Assembly (NCBI RefSeq): GCF_004135675.1
Contig: NZ_QHLX01000006.1
Coordinates: forward strand, 62,001-126,000
Source: Marinitoga lauensis
GTDB taxonomy: Bacteria > Thermotogota > Thermotogae > Petrotogales > Petrotogaceae
Length of the DNA: 64,000 nucleotides
Reading direction: 5' to 3'
Of this stretch, positions 20,344 through 29,899 are shown piece after piece. Under the pieces are notes generated by a model. That model was not told where the DNA came from. It made no database searches and saw only the letters and a list, made by a program, of their open reading frames with translations. Numbering within the stretch: position 1 is the stretch's first letter; each line of letters starts with the position of its first letter. The position numbers and the translations under genes were made by a program.

Positions 20344-21843
20344 ATGAAGAAGTTTTTATTGATTTTATTGCTCATCGTTTCTGTATTGGCTTTTTCTTCA
20401 AAGGTATTAGTTGTTGGAACTACGGACAAGATTAGGACTTTAGATCCAGCAAAATGTTATGACTACTTTTCAAGTAACATTCTTCAAAATGTTTTAACAG
20501 GTTTGGTTGATTACGAAGTTAACACTTCTAATCTCATTCCATCATTAGCAGAAAAATGGGAAGTTTCCCCTGATGGTTTAGTTTATACTTTCTATCTTAG
20601 AAAAGATGCAAAATTCGAAGATGGAACAGCCATTGATGCTTCTGTTATGAAATATTCTATTGACAGAGCTATGAAATTAAATGGTGATCCTGCATTCTTA
20701 TTAACAGATATTGTTGACAGCACAAATGTTGTTGACAAGTATACATTCCAGATAAAATTAAAGTACCCATTTTCAGCATTTTTATCTGTTTTGGGTTATA
20801 CAGTGGCATGGCCAGTAAATCCAAATTTATATCCAGCAAATGCATTTTATGAAGGTGCTCCTTCTTCTTCAGGACCATATAAAATCGCTGAATGGATAAG
20901 AGATGTTAGAATAGTTTTGGTTAAAAATGATAAATATTTTGGTCCAGCACCAAAAGTAGATAAAGTTGTTATTACATTCTATGAAAGTGCTGCCACATTA
21001 AGATTGGCTCTGGAGACAGGCCAAATCGATATTGCATTTAGGCATTTAGATCCAAGAGATATTTCTGATCTTGAAAACAATCCAAATATTAATGTTATAA
21101 AAGGCAGCAGTCCTCAAATAAGATATCTTGTATTAAATACAAAACAGGCTCCATTCTCAAATCCTCTTGTAAGAAAAGCTATAATGTATGCTGTTGACAG
21201 ACAGAGAATTGTTGATGATGTTTTTGTTGGATTAGCTCAACCATTATACTCAATGGTTCCAATGGGAATGTGGAGTCATAAAGATATATTCCCAAAAAGA
21301 AATTTAAGAGCTGCTAAAAGATTATTACAACAGGCTGGTTATTGGACAGATAAACCATTAACTATTGACTTATGGTATTCACCTACACATTACGGAACAA
21401 CAGAAGCTGATGTAGCTCAAGTATTGAAAGAATCATTAGAAGAAACAGGTATTATTAAGGTAAACATTAAATATGCAGAATGGTCAACATATGTCGACTA
21501 TTTCTTAAATGGAACAATGGGATTATTCCTACTAGGTTGGTATCCAGACTATATAGATCCTGATGATTATCTATGGCCATTCTTAAGTATTAATGGTGCA
21601 AAATCAATGGGTAGTTTCTATGAAAACCCAACTACAGAAGCTATTATGAAAGCTGCAAGAATCTGTGTTGATCAAAATACAAGATCTGACCTTTATGAAC
21701 AGGTTCAAAATCATTTAGTTGTTGATGTTCCTAATATTCCTCTTTGGCAGGGAGTTGCAGTAGTAGCTACTCAAAAGAATATTAAAGGTGTATTATTAGA
21801 ACCAACACAAATATTTAGATATTATTTGATCGAAAAGAAATAA
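20344..21843 (+). CDS. Peptide/oligosaccharide ABC transporter solute-binding protein (family 5)
   Basis: 499 residues. An N-terminal signal peptide (MKKFLLILLLIVSVLAFSS) without an obvious lipobox is followed by a family 5 extracellular binding domain: TLDPAKCYDYFSSNILQNV, LAEKWEVSPDGLVYTFYLRKDAKFEDG, KAIMYAVDRQRIV, and the C-terminal NIPLWQG. RBS GGAGGGAT. First gene of a complete five-gene importer. In Thermotogota many family 5 systems carry oligosaccharides rather than peptides, so the substrate is open. Confidence 0.93.
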   Translation: MKKFLLILLLIVSVLAFSSKVLVVGTTDKIRTLDPAKCYDYFSSNILQNVLTGLVDYEVNTSNLIPSLAEKWEVSPDGLVYTFYLRKDAKFEDGTAIDASVMKYSIDRAMKLNGDPAFLLTDIVDSTNVVDKYTFQIKLKYPFSAFLSVLGYTVAWPVNPNLYPANAFYEGAPSSSGPYKIAEWIRDVRIVLVKNDKYFGPAPKVDKVVITFYESAATLRLALETGQIDIAFRHLDPRDISDLENNPNINVIKGSSPQIRYLVLNTKQAPFSNPLVRKAIMYAVDRQRIVDDVFVGLAQPLYSMVPMGMWSHKDIFPKRNLRAAKRLLQQAGYWTDKPLTIDLWYSPTHYGTTEADVAQVLKESLEETGIIKVNIKYAEWSTYVDYFLNGTMGLFLLGWYPDYIDPDDYLWPFLSINGAKSMGSFYENPTTEAIMKAARICVDQNTRSDLYEQVQNHLVVDVPNIPLWQGVAVVATQKNIKGVLLEPTQIFRYYLIEKK

Positions 21844-21849
21844 TAATCT

Positions 21850-21871
21850 CCCGCCAATTGGCGGGGTTTTT
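21850..21871 (+). terminator. Hairpin between binding protein and permease genes
   Basis: CCCGCC (21850-21855), AATT loop, GGCGGG (21860-21865), then a short T-run. It lies between the first and second genes of the operon. The likely role is partial termination or 3'-end stabilisation so that the binding protein is made in excess. Confidence 0.75.
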
Positions 21872-21887
21872 AAAAGAGGTGATGATT

Positions 21888-22893
21888 TTGTCCTTGAAAG
21901 ATTACATACTCACAAGAATTTTATTAGCTATACCTATGATGTTTATTCTTTTAATAGTTATTTTCTTTGTTCTTAGAATTATTCCAGGTGATCCTGTATT
22001 AGCAATTCTAGGAGGTAAAGCTCCACAGGAAGTTATTGATCAAAAACGTCATGAATTGGGATTAGATAAACCTATCATAATTCAATTTTTCGATTATGTT
22101 GGGGACCTCTTAAAAGGTGATCTTGGTAAATCAACATTAACCTCAAGACCTGTATGGAATGAAATAAAAGATCGATTTCCTGCTACTGTTGAATTAACCT
22201 TATTCGCTTTCATAGTTGCCGTTCTAATCGGGGTTTTTTGGGAGCAGAAGCGGCGGCCCATAGAGATGGTGTTATTGATATTACTGCAAGAGTTTATTCA
22301 GTTTTCATATATGCTATTCCTGTATTCTGGTTCGGTTTAATGATGCAATATTATTTTGGAATGGTATTAAGATGGCTACCTGTTGCAGGAAGATTATCTC
22401 CTATCGTTTCTCTAGATACAAAAACAGGCTTCTTTTTATTGGATTCTATTATTTCTGGAAATTGGGAAGCTTTTGTTGATGTTTTAAAACATCTATTAAT
22501 GCCAGGCATTACGCTTGGTTTGGTTATTTCAAGTATATTTTTAAGAATGGTTAGAAACAATACCATTTTAATGCTATCCCAGGATTTTTCCACAGCAGCA
22601 AGAGCACGCGGAATAAGTCAAAGAAGAGTGCTATACAAACATGCATTAAGAAATGCTATGGTTCCTATTCTAACTGTCATGGGACTTCAATTGGCTATAT
22701 TATTGGCTGGTGCTGTTTTAACTGAAACTACATTTTCATGGCCAGGATTAGGAAGTTATCTTGTCATGAAAATAAGATATAGAGATTTTCCAGCTATTCA
22801 GGGACCATTGTGTTTTTCGCATTTTTTGTTATAGTTATTAGTATCGTTGTTGATATAATTAATGCACTTATAGACCCAAGAGTCAGATATTGA
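21888..22893 (+). CDS. dppB: Peptide ABC transporter permease, DppB/OppB type (two frame breaks)
   Basis: About 335 residues from TTG 21888 (GAGGTGAT at 21876-21883). Breaks near 22232 (T-run after GGGG) and 22803 (GGG) each need one base. Six transmembrane segments. Family hallmarks are FFVLRIIPGDPVLAILG at the N-terminus, the periplasmic GDLGKST, and the EAA-like ARARGISQRRVLYKHALRNAMVPILT loop. The restored C-terminus ends DPRVRY. The stop merges with the ribosome-binding site of the next gene (TGAGGTGA). Confidence 0.9.
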
Positions 22894-22902
22894 GGTGATA
22901 TA

Positions 22903-23774
22903 ATGGAAAATAAATTTTTTTCACATAAAATAGGCTCTTTTTTCAAAGAACTTTTTAAAACAGGGACTGGTTGGATAACTTTTGTTGGGGCAATGATATT
23001 AATTTTTTATACATTAATGGCTATATTCGCACCTCAACTATCTCCATACAATCCAATCCAAAGGGTAGGTAAAGCTTTAAGCGCTCCAAATAGTCAATTT
23101 GTTTTTGGTACAGATAATTTAGGAAGAGATATATTTAGCAGAATAATGTACGGTGCAAGGATAGCTTTATCTATAGCCTTTATATCTGTTGGTTTTGCTT
23201 CGGTGTTTGGCATACCTTTAGGACTATTATCCGGTTACATTGGCGGACCATTGGATAGAATCTTAACTTTAATCATGGATGCCATATATTCCTTTCCGGG
23301 ACTAATCTTGGCAATTGCTATTGCAGCAGTTTTAGGCCAGGAATGGTTAATATTGCATTATCCATTGCAGTCGTTTATACACCTACTTACTTTAGAGTTA
23401 TAAGAAATCAGGTATCTGGTATAAAAAATGAACTGTACGTGGAAGGTGCAAGAGCTATTGGAGCAAAAAATTGGGAAATTTTATTTAAATATATTCTTCC
23501 AAATGTTTTACCTTCTGTTGTTGTAGTTTTATCCATGAATTTAGCAGATGCAATAATGACTGAAGCCGGGTTAAGCTTTCTGGGTTTAGGTATTGCTCCA
23601 CCAACTCCAGATTGGGGTTATGATTTAAGTAATGGTCAGAGATTTGTTTTATCACGTGCATGGTGGGGGATATTATATCCAGGTATGGCTATAATAACTA
23701 TAGTTTTAGGATTTTCGTTATTTAGCGAAGGACTTAACGAACTATTGAATCCTACTATTCGTGAAAGAAGGTGA
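22903..23774 (+). CDS. dppC: Peptide ABC transporter permease, DppC/OppC type (one frame break)
   Basis: About 291 residues. The single break near 23337 turns GGCCCAGG into GGCCAGG. With one C restored, AAVLGPGMVNIALS reads through as in other DppC proteins. Features: N-terminal helix, FGTDNLGRDIFSRIMYGARIAL, and the EAA loop EGARAIGAKNWEILFKYILPNVLP. It forms the second half of the membrane channel with dppB. Confidence 0.91.
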
Positions 23775-23780
23775 CGTTTT

Positions 23781-24740
23781 ATGATTTTAAATATTAAAAA
23801 CTTACATATAAATTATGAAGTTAAAAATGGCTATGTTAGTGCTGTGCAGGATGTTAATATAAGCCTTTCAGAAAATGAAACACTTGGCTTAGTTGGTGAA
23901 TCTGGATGTGGAAAATCTACACTAGGAAAATCATTATTAAAAATACTTCCAAAAAACGCAAAAATTCTGGGAGAAATATCCTTTAAAGGACAAAATATTG
24001 CACAATATAATGAGAAGGAAATGAGAAAGATTAGAGGAAAACATATTTCTATGATATTTCAGGATCCAATGACTTCATTAAATCCCATAATGAAAGTAAA
24101 AGACTTATTTTTAGAAACCATAAAAGCACATTATCCTGAAATACCTGAAGATGAAGCTTTGGAAATGTCAGGGAAGATATTATCAGATGTTGGAATAGAT
24201 CCTATTCGTATGAATGAATATTCATTTCAATTTTCTGGTGGTATGAGACAAAGGGTTATGATTGCATTATCTCTCGTTTTAAAACCGGAGATAGTTATTG
24301 CAGATGAACCTACAACATCATTAGATGTTATTGTTCAAGCTCAAATAATGGAAGTTCTAAAAAAACTAAAAGATGAACATAAAATGTCTATGGTTTTAAT
24401 CACTCACGATCTTGGTGTTGTTGCTGAATTAGCTGACAGAATAGGAGTTATGTATGCGGGACATTTAGTTGAATTATCTACAGCTGAAAAAATATACTAT
24501 GAACCAAAACATCCTTACACCCAGGCATTACTAAAATCAATACCAAATACTAATATTGATGATAGAGAATTAAGATATATTCCTGGAGATTTACCAAATT
24601 TAGTCAAACCACCAAAAGGATGTAGATTTGCATCTCGTTGTCCTTATGCTAAAGAAATATGCCATGAAAAAGTTCCACCAGATTTTGAAGTCGATGAAAC
24701 AAGGGTAAAGTGCTGGTTATATGAGAAGGTGAAAGCATGA
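23781..24740 (+). CDS. dppD: Peptide ABC transporter ATP-binding protein DppD
   Basis: 319 residues. Walker A GESGCGKST (near residue 40), signature FSGGMRQRV, Walker B VIADEPTTSLDV, H-loop LITHDLG. The C-terminal oligopeptide-transporter domain has the cysteine pattern CRFASRCPYAKEIC...CWLY, which in this family can hold an Fe-S cluster. Overlaps dppF by 4 bases (ATGA). Confidence 0.95.
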   Translation: MILNIKNLHINYEVKNGYVSAVQDVNISLSENETLGLVGESGCGKSTLGKSLLKILPKNAKILGEISFKGQNIAQYNEKEMRKIRGKHISMIFQDPMTSLNPIMKVKDLFLETIKAHYPEIPEDEALEMSGKILSDVGIDPIRMNEYSFQFSGGMRQRVMIALSLVLKPEIVIADEPTTSLDVIVQAQIMEVLKKLKDEHKMSMVLITHDLGVVAELADRIGVMYAGHLVELSTAEKIYYEPKHPYTQALLKSIPNTNIDDRELRYIPGDLPNLVKPPKGCRFASRCPYAKEICHEKVPPDFEVDETRVKCWLYEKVKA

Positions 24741-25729
24741 ATGATGTATTAATTGAAGTCAAAAATCTTAAAAAATATTTTCCATTAAAAAGATCTATAT
24801 CAGAATTTTTAACTAGAAAAGAGCAAAAGTTTGTCAAAGCTGTTGATGATATATCTTTCACAATAAAAAAAGGTGAAACACTTGGCTTAGTTGGAGAGTC
24901 CGGTTCGGGAAAAACCACTACAGGAAGAATGGTTTTAAGATTATTGGACCCAACCTCTGGAACAATAAAAATTAATAATGTTGATATTACATCCTTATCA
25001 AATGAAGAATTAAGAAGATTCAGAAAAAAAATCCAGATAATTTTCCAGGATCCAATGGCAGCTTTAAATCCTTACATGAAAATAGGTGAAGCTATTCGCC
25101 ATGCACTTCAAATACATAAAATTGGCCAAACTTATTCCGAACAAAAGAAAATAGTTTATGAAATAATGGAAAGAGTAAATTTAAAACCTGCTGAAGAATA
25201 TTATAATAGATATCCAAGAGACTTATCTGGTGGTCAAAGGCAACGTGTGGTTATAGCAAGAGCTTTAGTTTTAAAACCAGAATTTGTCGTAGCGGATGAA
25301 GCCATTGCAATGCTTGATGTATCAGTTAGATCTCAATTATTAAAACTTATGATTGACTTAAAAGAAGAATTTAACCTTACATATTTATTTATCACACATG
25401 ATTTAGCTACAACCAAATACATATGTGATAGAATAGCTGTTATGTATTTAGGAAAGATAGTGGAAATAGGAACATTTGAAGATATATATAGAAATCCTGC
25501 TCATCCATATACCAAAGCTTTAATTTCAGCTGTTCCTGAACCAGATCCAAAACTTAAAAAGAATAAAATAATTCCAAAAGGTGAAGTACCAAATGCTGTA
25601 AATCCACCTAAAGGATGTAGATTCCATCCAAGATGCCCATATGCAATGGATATATGTAAAGTTGAAGAACCAAAAACCGTAAAACTTGACGAACAACATG
25701 AAGTAAGTTGTCATCTATTCAACAAATAA
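24737..25729 (+). CDS. dppF: Peptide ABC transporter ATP-binding protein DppF
   Basis: 330 residues. Walker A GESGSGKTT, signature LSGGQRQRV, Walker B VVADEAIAMLDV (an alanine replaces the usual proline after DE), H-loop ITHDLA. The C-terminal cysteine set [14 protein letters not shown]...CHLFNK is present. The last codons and stop lie inside a long palindrome. The final 163 bp of the gene are part of a 215-bp segment repeated beyond the adjacent insertion sequence; this copy is the complete gene. Confidence 0.95.
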   Translation: MNDVLIEVKNLKKYFPLKRSISEFLTRKEQKFVKAVDDISFTIKKGETLGLVGESGSGKTTTGRMVLRLLDPTSGTIKINNVDITSLSNEELRRFRKKIQIIFQDPMAALNPYMKIGEAIRHALQIHKIGQTYSEQKKIVYEIMERVNLKPAEEYYNRYPRDLSGGQRQRVVIARALVLKPEFVVADEAIAMLDVSVRSQLLKLMIDLKEEFNLTYLFITHDLATTKYICDRIAVMYLGKIVEIGTFEDIYRNPAHPYTKALISAVPEPDPKLKKNKIIPKGEVPNAVNPPKGCRFHPRCPYAMDICKVEEPKTVKLDEQHEVSCHLFNK

Positions 25730-25781
25730 GCCACAGCGTTTGCTGTGGCTTATTTGTTGAATAATCCTTCTAAAAGTTTTT
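25567..25781. repeat. 215-bp direct repeat, left copy (target duplication of the IS)
   Basis: By eye identical over 215 bp to 27696-27910. It holds the last 163 bp of dppF, the palindromic terminator, and the last residues of the convergent minus-strand gene. Its right edge abuts the left terminal inverted repeat of the insertion sequence. Confidence 0.95.
25718..25761. terminator. 20-bp palindromic bidirectional terminator, copy 1
   Basis: Perfect 20-bp arms (25718-25737 and 25742-25761) around a GTTT loop. The arms contain the dppF stop. The same bases on the minus strand spell the same last residues, FNK-stop, of the convergent gene in its complete copy beyond the IS. Confidence 0.88.
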
Positions 25782-25795
25782 CCTGAGTTTGACAG
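25782..25795. repeat. Left terminal inverted repeat of the IS
   Basis: CCTGAGTTTGACAG, an exact inverted match to 27682-27695; marks the element boundary. Confidence 0.92.
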
Positions 25796-25918
25796 CGATT
25801 TCATGATTTTTGAAAAATCGAAACGGTAGAATGCGGGTTTGCGACGATGAAAAGGGTGAAAATTGGGGTTGAAAAATTTTTGTAGTGACACAAATATTTT
25901 TAACAATAGCGTTATATT

Positions 25919-25972
25919 CTTGATTTCATAATATTTTTGTGGTATAATAAGTAATGGTATTATGAAATCAAG
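25919..25972 (+). promoter_or_regulatory. Transposase promoter embedded in a 15-bp foldback
   Basis: TTGATT (25920-25925) and TATAAT (25943-25948) with 17-base spacing form a good sigma-A promoter. The -35 lies in the left arm (25919-25933) of a perfect 15-bp inverted repeat whose right arm (25958-25972) touches the ribosome-binding site AGAGGTGAT at 25971-25979. A transcript from this promoter starts inside the loop and lacks the left arm. Read-through transcripts from dpp carry both arms and would fold over the start region. Confidence 0.7.
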
Positions 25973-25983
25973 AGGTGATTTTT

Positions 25984-27590
25984 GTGTTTTTGAGAGTAGT
26001 TAAAAATAACAAAGGTGTTGAATATTTAAGAATTGTTGAAAGTTATAGGGAAAATGGTAAGATAAAGCAAAGAACTGTTGCAAACTTAGGAAGGATTGAC
26101 TCTTTTAGCGAAAATGAAGCGAAAAATATAGTAAATAAACTCATACAAATATTTGATTTAAAAAATTATATTGATACAGAAGATATAAAAAAGGCACCGG
26201 ATAAAAAGAATTACGGAGCCAAAGTAATAGTAAATAAGATATTCGAAAGATATGAGATGAAAAGATATTTTGAAAGACTGGATAAAGAAATAAAATACAA
26301 TGCAGAAGAGATGCTAAAAATAATGGTGATGAATAGAATAGTAGAACCGAAAAGTAAATTGGGAATATTTAATAATTTAGAGTATTTTGGATATAACAAA
26401 GTGGAAGTTAAAAAAGAAAAAGACCTGGAAGAAAAAGATGTAATGCTGCACTGGTTATACAGAACATTGGATATATTGGCAGATAATAAAGAGTCGATAG
26501 AAAAACATATGTATAATCAAAGGATAAGTTTGTTTAATACAACGGTAGATTTAGTATTTTACGATGTAACAACATTAGCGTTTGAACCACAACAAACAAA
26601 TGAAATATTACAAATGGGATATTCAAAAGATAAGAAATTTAATGAATCACAAATAGTATTAGGGATGTCAATAGATCAAGATAGAATGCCAGTTAGTTTT
26701 GATATATATGCAGGAAATACATTCGAAGGGCATACATTCAAAGATTCAATAGAAAAAATGAAAAAAGAATATCAATTAGGAAAAGTAATAGTAGTAGCAG
26801 ATAGAGGAATGATGAGTAAAAAAAATATAGAAGTAGTAGAAAATTCTAATTATGAATTCATAGTAGGAAAATCAATAAAACAGTTAAAAAAGTAAATATA
26901 TTTGAAGGAGAATTCATAGAAATAGCAAAAGGAATAAAATATAGAGAAGTAGAATATGAAAATAAAAGATTACTCATAATATATTCAGAAGAAAGAGCCA
27001 AAAAAGACAGAGCAGATAGACTACGATTAATAGAAAAAGCGAAAAAAATGTTAGAAGAAGGAAATATAGATTCAAAAAGTAAAAGAGGAGCGAAAAAATA
27101 TTTAAAAGAACAGAATAAACAAAATTATATACTGGACATAGAAAAAATAGAAAATGATGAAAAATACGATGGATACTATGGAATAATAACAAACACAAAA
27201 CTATCTCCAAAAGAAATATTAGAACAATATCATACATTATGGAAAGTAGAAGAAACATTTAGAACATTAAAAAATTATCTTGAAACAAGACCGGTATTTC
27301 ATTGGACACCAAAAAGAATAAAAGGACATATTGTAATGAGTTTCATATCTTACATAATTCAAAGAACACTAGAATTAGAACTGGAAAAAAATAATGTTGA
27401 ATACTCTCATGAAAAAATAAGAGAAGCTATTAAAAATATGGAATACATTGAATTTAAAACACAAAAGCAACATCTTGTAGCGAGAATGAATTTAAATAAA
27501 TTAGGACAAAGAATATTAAATACATTAAATATCCCTGTACCAAAAATAATATCACCTTATACAGAATTCAAAGAAAAATATAAAATTTAG
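25984..27590 (+). CDS. IS1634-family transposase (one frame break)
   Basis: About 535 residues from GTG 25984 (AGAGGTGAT upstream). The single break at 26890 is in a six-A run; a seventh A restores the frame. DDE catalytic residues can be placed in FYDVTTLAFEP (near residue 194), VVADRGMMSKKN (near 273) and KVEETFRTLKNYLETRPVFHW (near 423), as in the IS4-like/IS1634 families. The N-terminus (RIVESYRENGKIKQRTVANLGRI) is the usual family start. Probably functional if the frame break is an assembly error. Confidence 0.9.
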
Positions 27591-27681
27591 GGGTGTAATG
27601 ACACTTTTGTATTTAATAAAAAATTAACAATTGTTGTTTTTTAGAATAATTCTGCTTTTTAGAATTTTATTGAAAAAAATA

Positions 27682-27695
27682 CTGTCAAACTCAGG
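27682..27695. repeat. Right terminal inverted repeat of the IS
   Basis: Exact inverse complement of 25782-25795; directly followed by the right copy of the 215-bp repeat. Confidence 0.92.
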
Positions 27696-27858
27696 AATAA
27701 TTCCAAAAGGTGAAGTACCAAATGCTGTAAATCCACCTAAAGGATGTAGATTCCATCCAAGATGCCCATATGCAATGGATATATGTAAAGTTGAAGAACC
27801 AAAAACCGTAAAACTTGACGAACAACATGAAGTAAGTTGTCATCTATTCAACAAATAA
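27696..27858 (+). pseudogene. Duplicated 3' fragment of dppF
   Basis: The last ~53 codons of dppF, identical to the intact copy and preceded by IS sequence. It can be read as a short open frame starting in the IS end, but it lacks the ATPase core. It is a by-product of the insertion. Confidence 0.93.
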
Positions 27859-27890
27859 GCCACAGCGTTTGCTGTGGCTTATTTGTTGAA
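27847..27890. terminator. 20-bp palindromic bidirectional terminator, copy 2
   Basis: Same 20-bp arms and GTTT loop as copy 1. Here it carries the true stop of the minus-strand gene (TAA at 27879-27881 on the minus strand) and terminates it. Confidence 0.85.
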
Positions 27891-29414
27891 TAATCCTTCT
27901 AAAAGTTTTTTTAATAAAATTCTTTCTCTTAAATCAAAACTATAATATCCAAAAATCAAATTATTTAATCTTAGCTTATATTTCTTATGAAATTTTATTA
28001 ATATCTCATTTTTCCCATAAAACAAATACTTTTTACCTATTATACCATTATATCTTGCACTATTTCTTAAAAAAGATCAAATTTATATTTTTCATATGTT
28101 TTAAGCTTGAAATATGTATATGCAAATTCTTTTACATTTTTCAGCTTTTTAAAAAAGCAAAAAGAACATTTTTTCTTCCTAATATAAAAGGATTATTGCA
28201 ATTAATCGGATTTTTCAAAACCATTATATTAAAAAAAAGCATTTTATCATAACTATCAGAAAAATATTTCATAATACTTTCTTTATTTTGTTTAAAAAAC
28301 ATGGATAATAGAGATTTTTTTTAAAATTTGGGTTTGTGTGTATAAGAAATCAGAGTTGCCAAAAAATTGATAAAAATTATATTTTTTTCCATTTTTTAAA
28401 TTCATCTATATTAGTATTAAAAATATCTTTTATTTGCATCTTATACAATTCATTTCTAATCGCATAAGGTTTTTTGAGTGATAAATAATAATATTATTAT
28501 TTATCATTTCTTTTATTTCTTTAGAACTTACATATTTTGATTCTATATTTTTGCTTAATTTTTTAAATAAAAATTCCCTCAATTGTTTATCAACTATATA
28601 TTTTTTGCTTTCAAATTTGGAATATATTTTTTCATTTTTTGCTTTTAATTTATAATATTTATTATATTCTACTAATGTTTGAACAGTGGAAAAGATACTA
28701 ATATCATTAGAAAATTAATTTTCAAAATAAAATTTAGCCATTTATTTATTCTGAAAATATCATCAAAATAATATCCTACATAATATTGAAGCATTTTATA
28801 AAAATAATATACTTTTACTTTATCCTTTTTTTTAAAGACTTTAATACCATCTTCTAAAGTCTTACATATTAAATGCGGATGCCCAAGTTCAAAAGAAAAT
28901 TCATAACTTCTCAATAAGATATTCCATAATTTATTATAATCCTTTTCTTTGATATATTCTTTGGACAACATTTTTAGATTTAATAACTCTAAAAAAACGT
29001 TTGAATAAGATTTTTTACTATATTTTCTAATTAAAATTTTTTCATAATTTTCAATACTAAGAAATTCTATAGCTGGTATAATAATTTCTCTTCCATAATT
29101 TGGTAAATGGGATAAATTCTTTTTTAATTTATTAATTTCATTTTTGGCAGTACCATAATATTTAATATCTAATAATCTTTTTATTCTAAAAAATCTAATT
29201 ATTTCCTTTAATAAAATTGTGGACAAAACATCTTCTTCTTTACCCTGCTCATAAATAAATTTTTTGATTTCAAATTCCAAATTCTAATTAATTTTTGAAA
29301 AAATTCCTTTTTCTCTTTATTTTCAACATTCTCCTTTAAAATATTGATTATTGGTTTTGAGTAATCACAATAGAAAATAATATCCATGATCTCTTTAACA
29401 CTTATATTTTTCAT
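27879..29414 (-). CDS. Unrecognised helical protein divergent from a Cys-rich peptide gene (about eight frame breaks)
   Basis: I do not recognise this protein. It is assembled from fragments. Breaks near 29279, 28683, 28478, 28383 and several T/A-runs between 28340 and 28060 each need one base, giving about 510 residues from ATG 29414 to a stop inside the palindrome (last residues LLEGLFNK). It is highly helical and lysine-rich. The middle (YKMLQYYVGYYFDDIFRINKW) and repeated ~35-residue helical hairpins recall TPR-like superhelices. No signal peptide or catalytic motif is visible. The region 28384-28400 could instead be a stop plus a new ATG at 28392, giving two genes. It is divergent from the small peptide at 29767 across a 350-bp AT-rich gap, so a regulatory link is possible. 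The many breaks could also mean real decay. Confidence 0.5.
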
Positions 29415-29766
29415 CCCATCCCACCTTTTTAAAACAAAATTGTTACTAAAAAATAATCCAATTTTAAAAATTGACGGTTGTTAAAAATTTTTAATTTGAT
29501 AAATTAATTAAAATAAAAGAATTTACTTTTTATCCTTTTTTTAAAAAAGATTATTAAACTTAATTATGTTAAAAACCAATAAAAATATCTACCCATACAA
29601 TATTCTTTTTTCAAATCATTATGAAATACATCTTTGCCAAATCGATAAATTTGAAAACCATGTGATAAATGTTATATTTATTATGATATAAATTAAAACA
29701 TATTAATTATATCATAAATACAAAATTTTAACCTTTTAAACCATATCTAAAAAAAGGAGGGATTTC
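29415..29766. promoter_or_regulatory. AT-rich divergent promoter region
   Basis: About 350 bp without a gene between the helical protein and the peptide gene. A possible plus-strand promoter is TTGAAA (29651-29656) with TATATT (29673-29678), 16-base spacing. A nearby imperfect inverted repeat (29682-29694 with 29705-29716) could be an operator. AAAAAAGGAGGG at about 29750-29761 is the strong ribosome-binding site of the peptide gene. Both promoter elements are weak matches. Confidence 0.4.
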
Positions 29767-29883
29767 ATGAAATGTAGTTCCAGCAAAAGTTTTGATGGTT
29801 ACGGCGAAGTATCTGGCACTATTGATTGTCACCCTGCTGGAAGTGGTGCATATTGTTATAAAAATGTTAGCTGTAGCGATTAA
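29767..29883 (+). CDS. 38-residue four-cysteine peptide
   Basis: A short frame (ATG 29767, TAA 29881-29883) that gene finders would skip. Support for it being real: a near-perfect ribosome-binding site (AAGGAGGG, about 5 bases before ATG), a composition unlike the surrounding AT-rich lysine/isoleucine proteins (Ser, Gly, Cys rich), and a secreted-protein gene whose own RBS follows the stop at once. The product starts MKCSSSKSFDGYGEVSG and has cysteines at 3, 21, 30 and 36 plus a single His22, with no hydrophobic signal peptide. It could be a RiPP precursor, a disulfide-bonded secreted peptide or a small metal-binding protein. No maturation enzyme is recognisable nearby. Confidence 0.65.
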   Translation: MKCSSSKSFDGYGEVSGTIDCHPAGSGAYCYKNVSCSD

Positions 29884-29899
29884 ATGGAGGTGAAAAAAT

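Larger units (their letters stand above)
25782..27695 (+). mobile_element. IS1634-like insertion sequence
   Basis: 1914 bp bounded by perfect 14-bp terminal inverted repeats (CCTGAGTTTGACAG at 25782-25795, complement at 27682-27695) and flanked by identical 215-bp direct repeats. It contains one transposase gene with its own promoter and a leader foldback. Long, variable target duplications are known for IS1634 and IS1549, so the flanks fit the family. Confidence 0.92.
27696..27910. repeat. 215-bp direct repeat, right copy
   Basis: Second copy of 25567-25781, offset 2129 bp. The repeat ends exactly at the IS boundary on the left and at 27910 on the right. Confidence 0.95.

Noticed and set aside
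27631-27858. Small protein gene resembling the DppF C-terminus
   Set aside because: It is the duplicated tail of dppF read from IS sequence, a by-product of the insertion.
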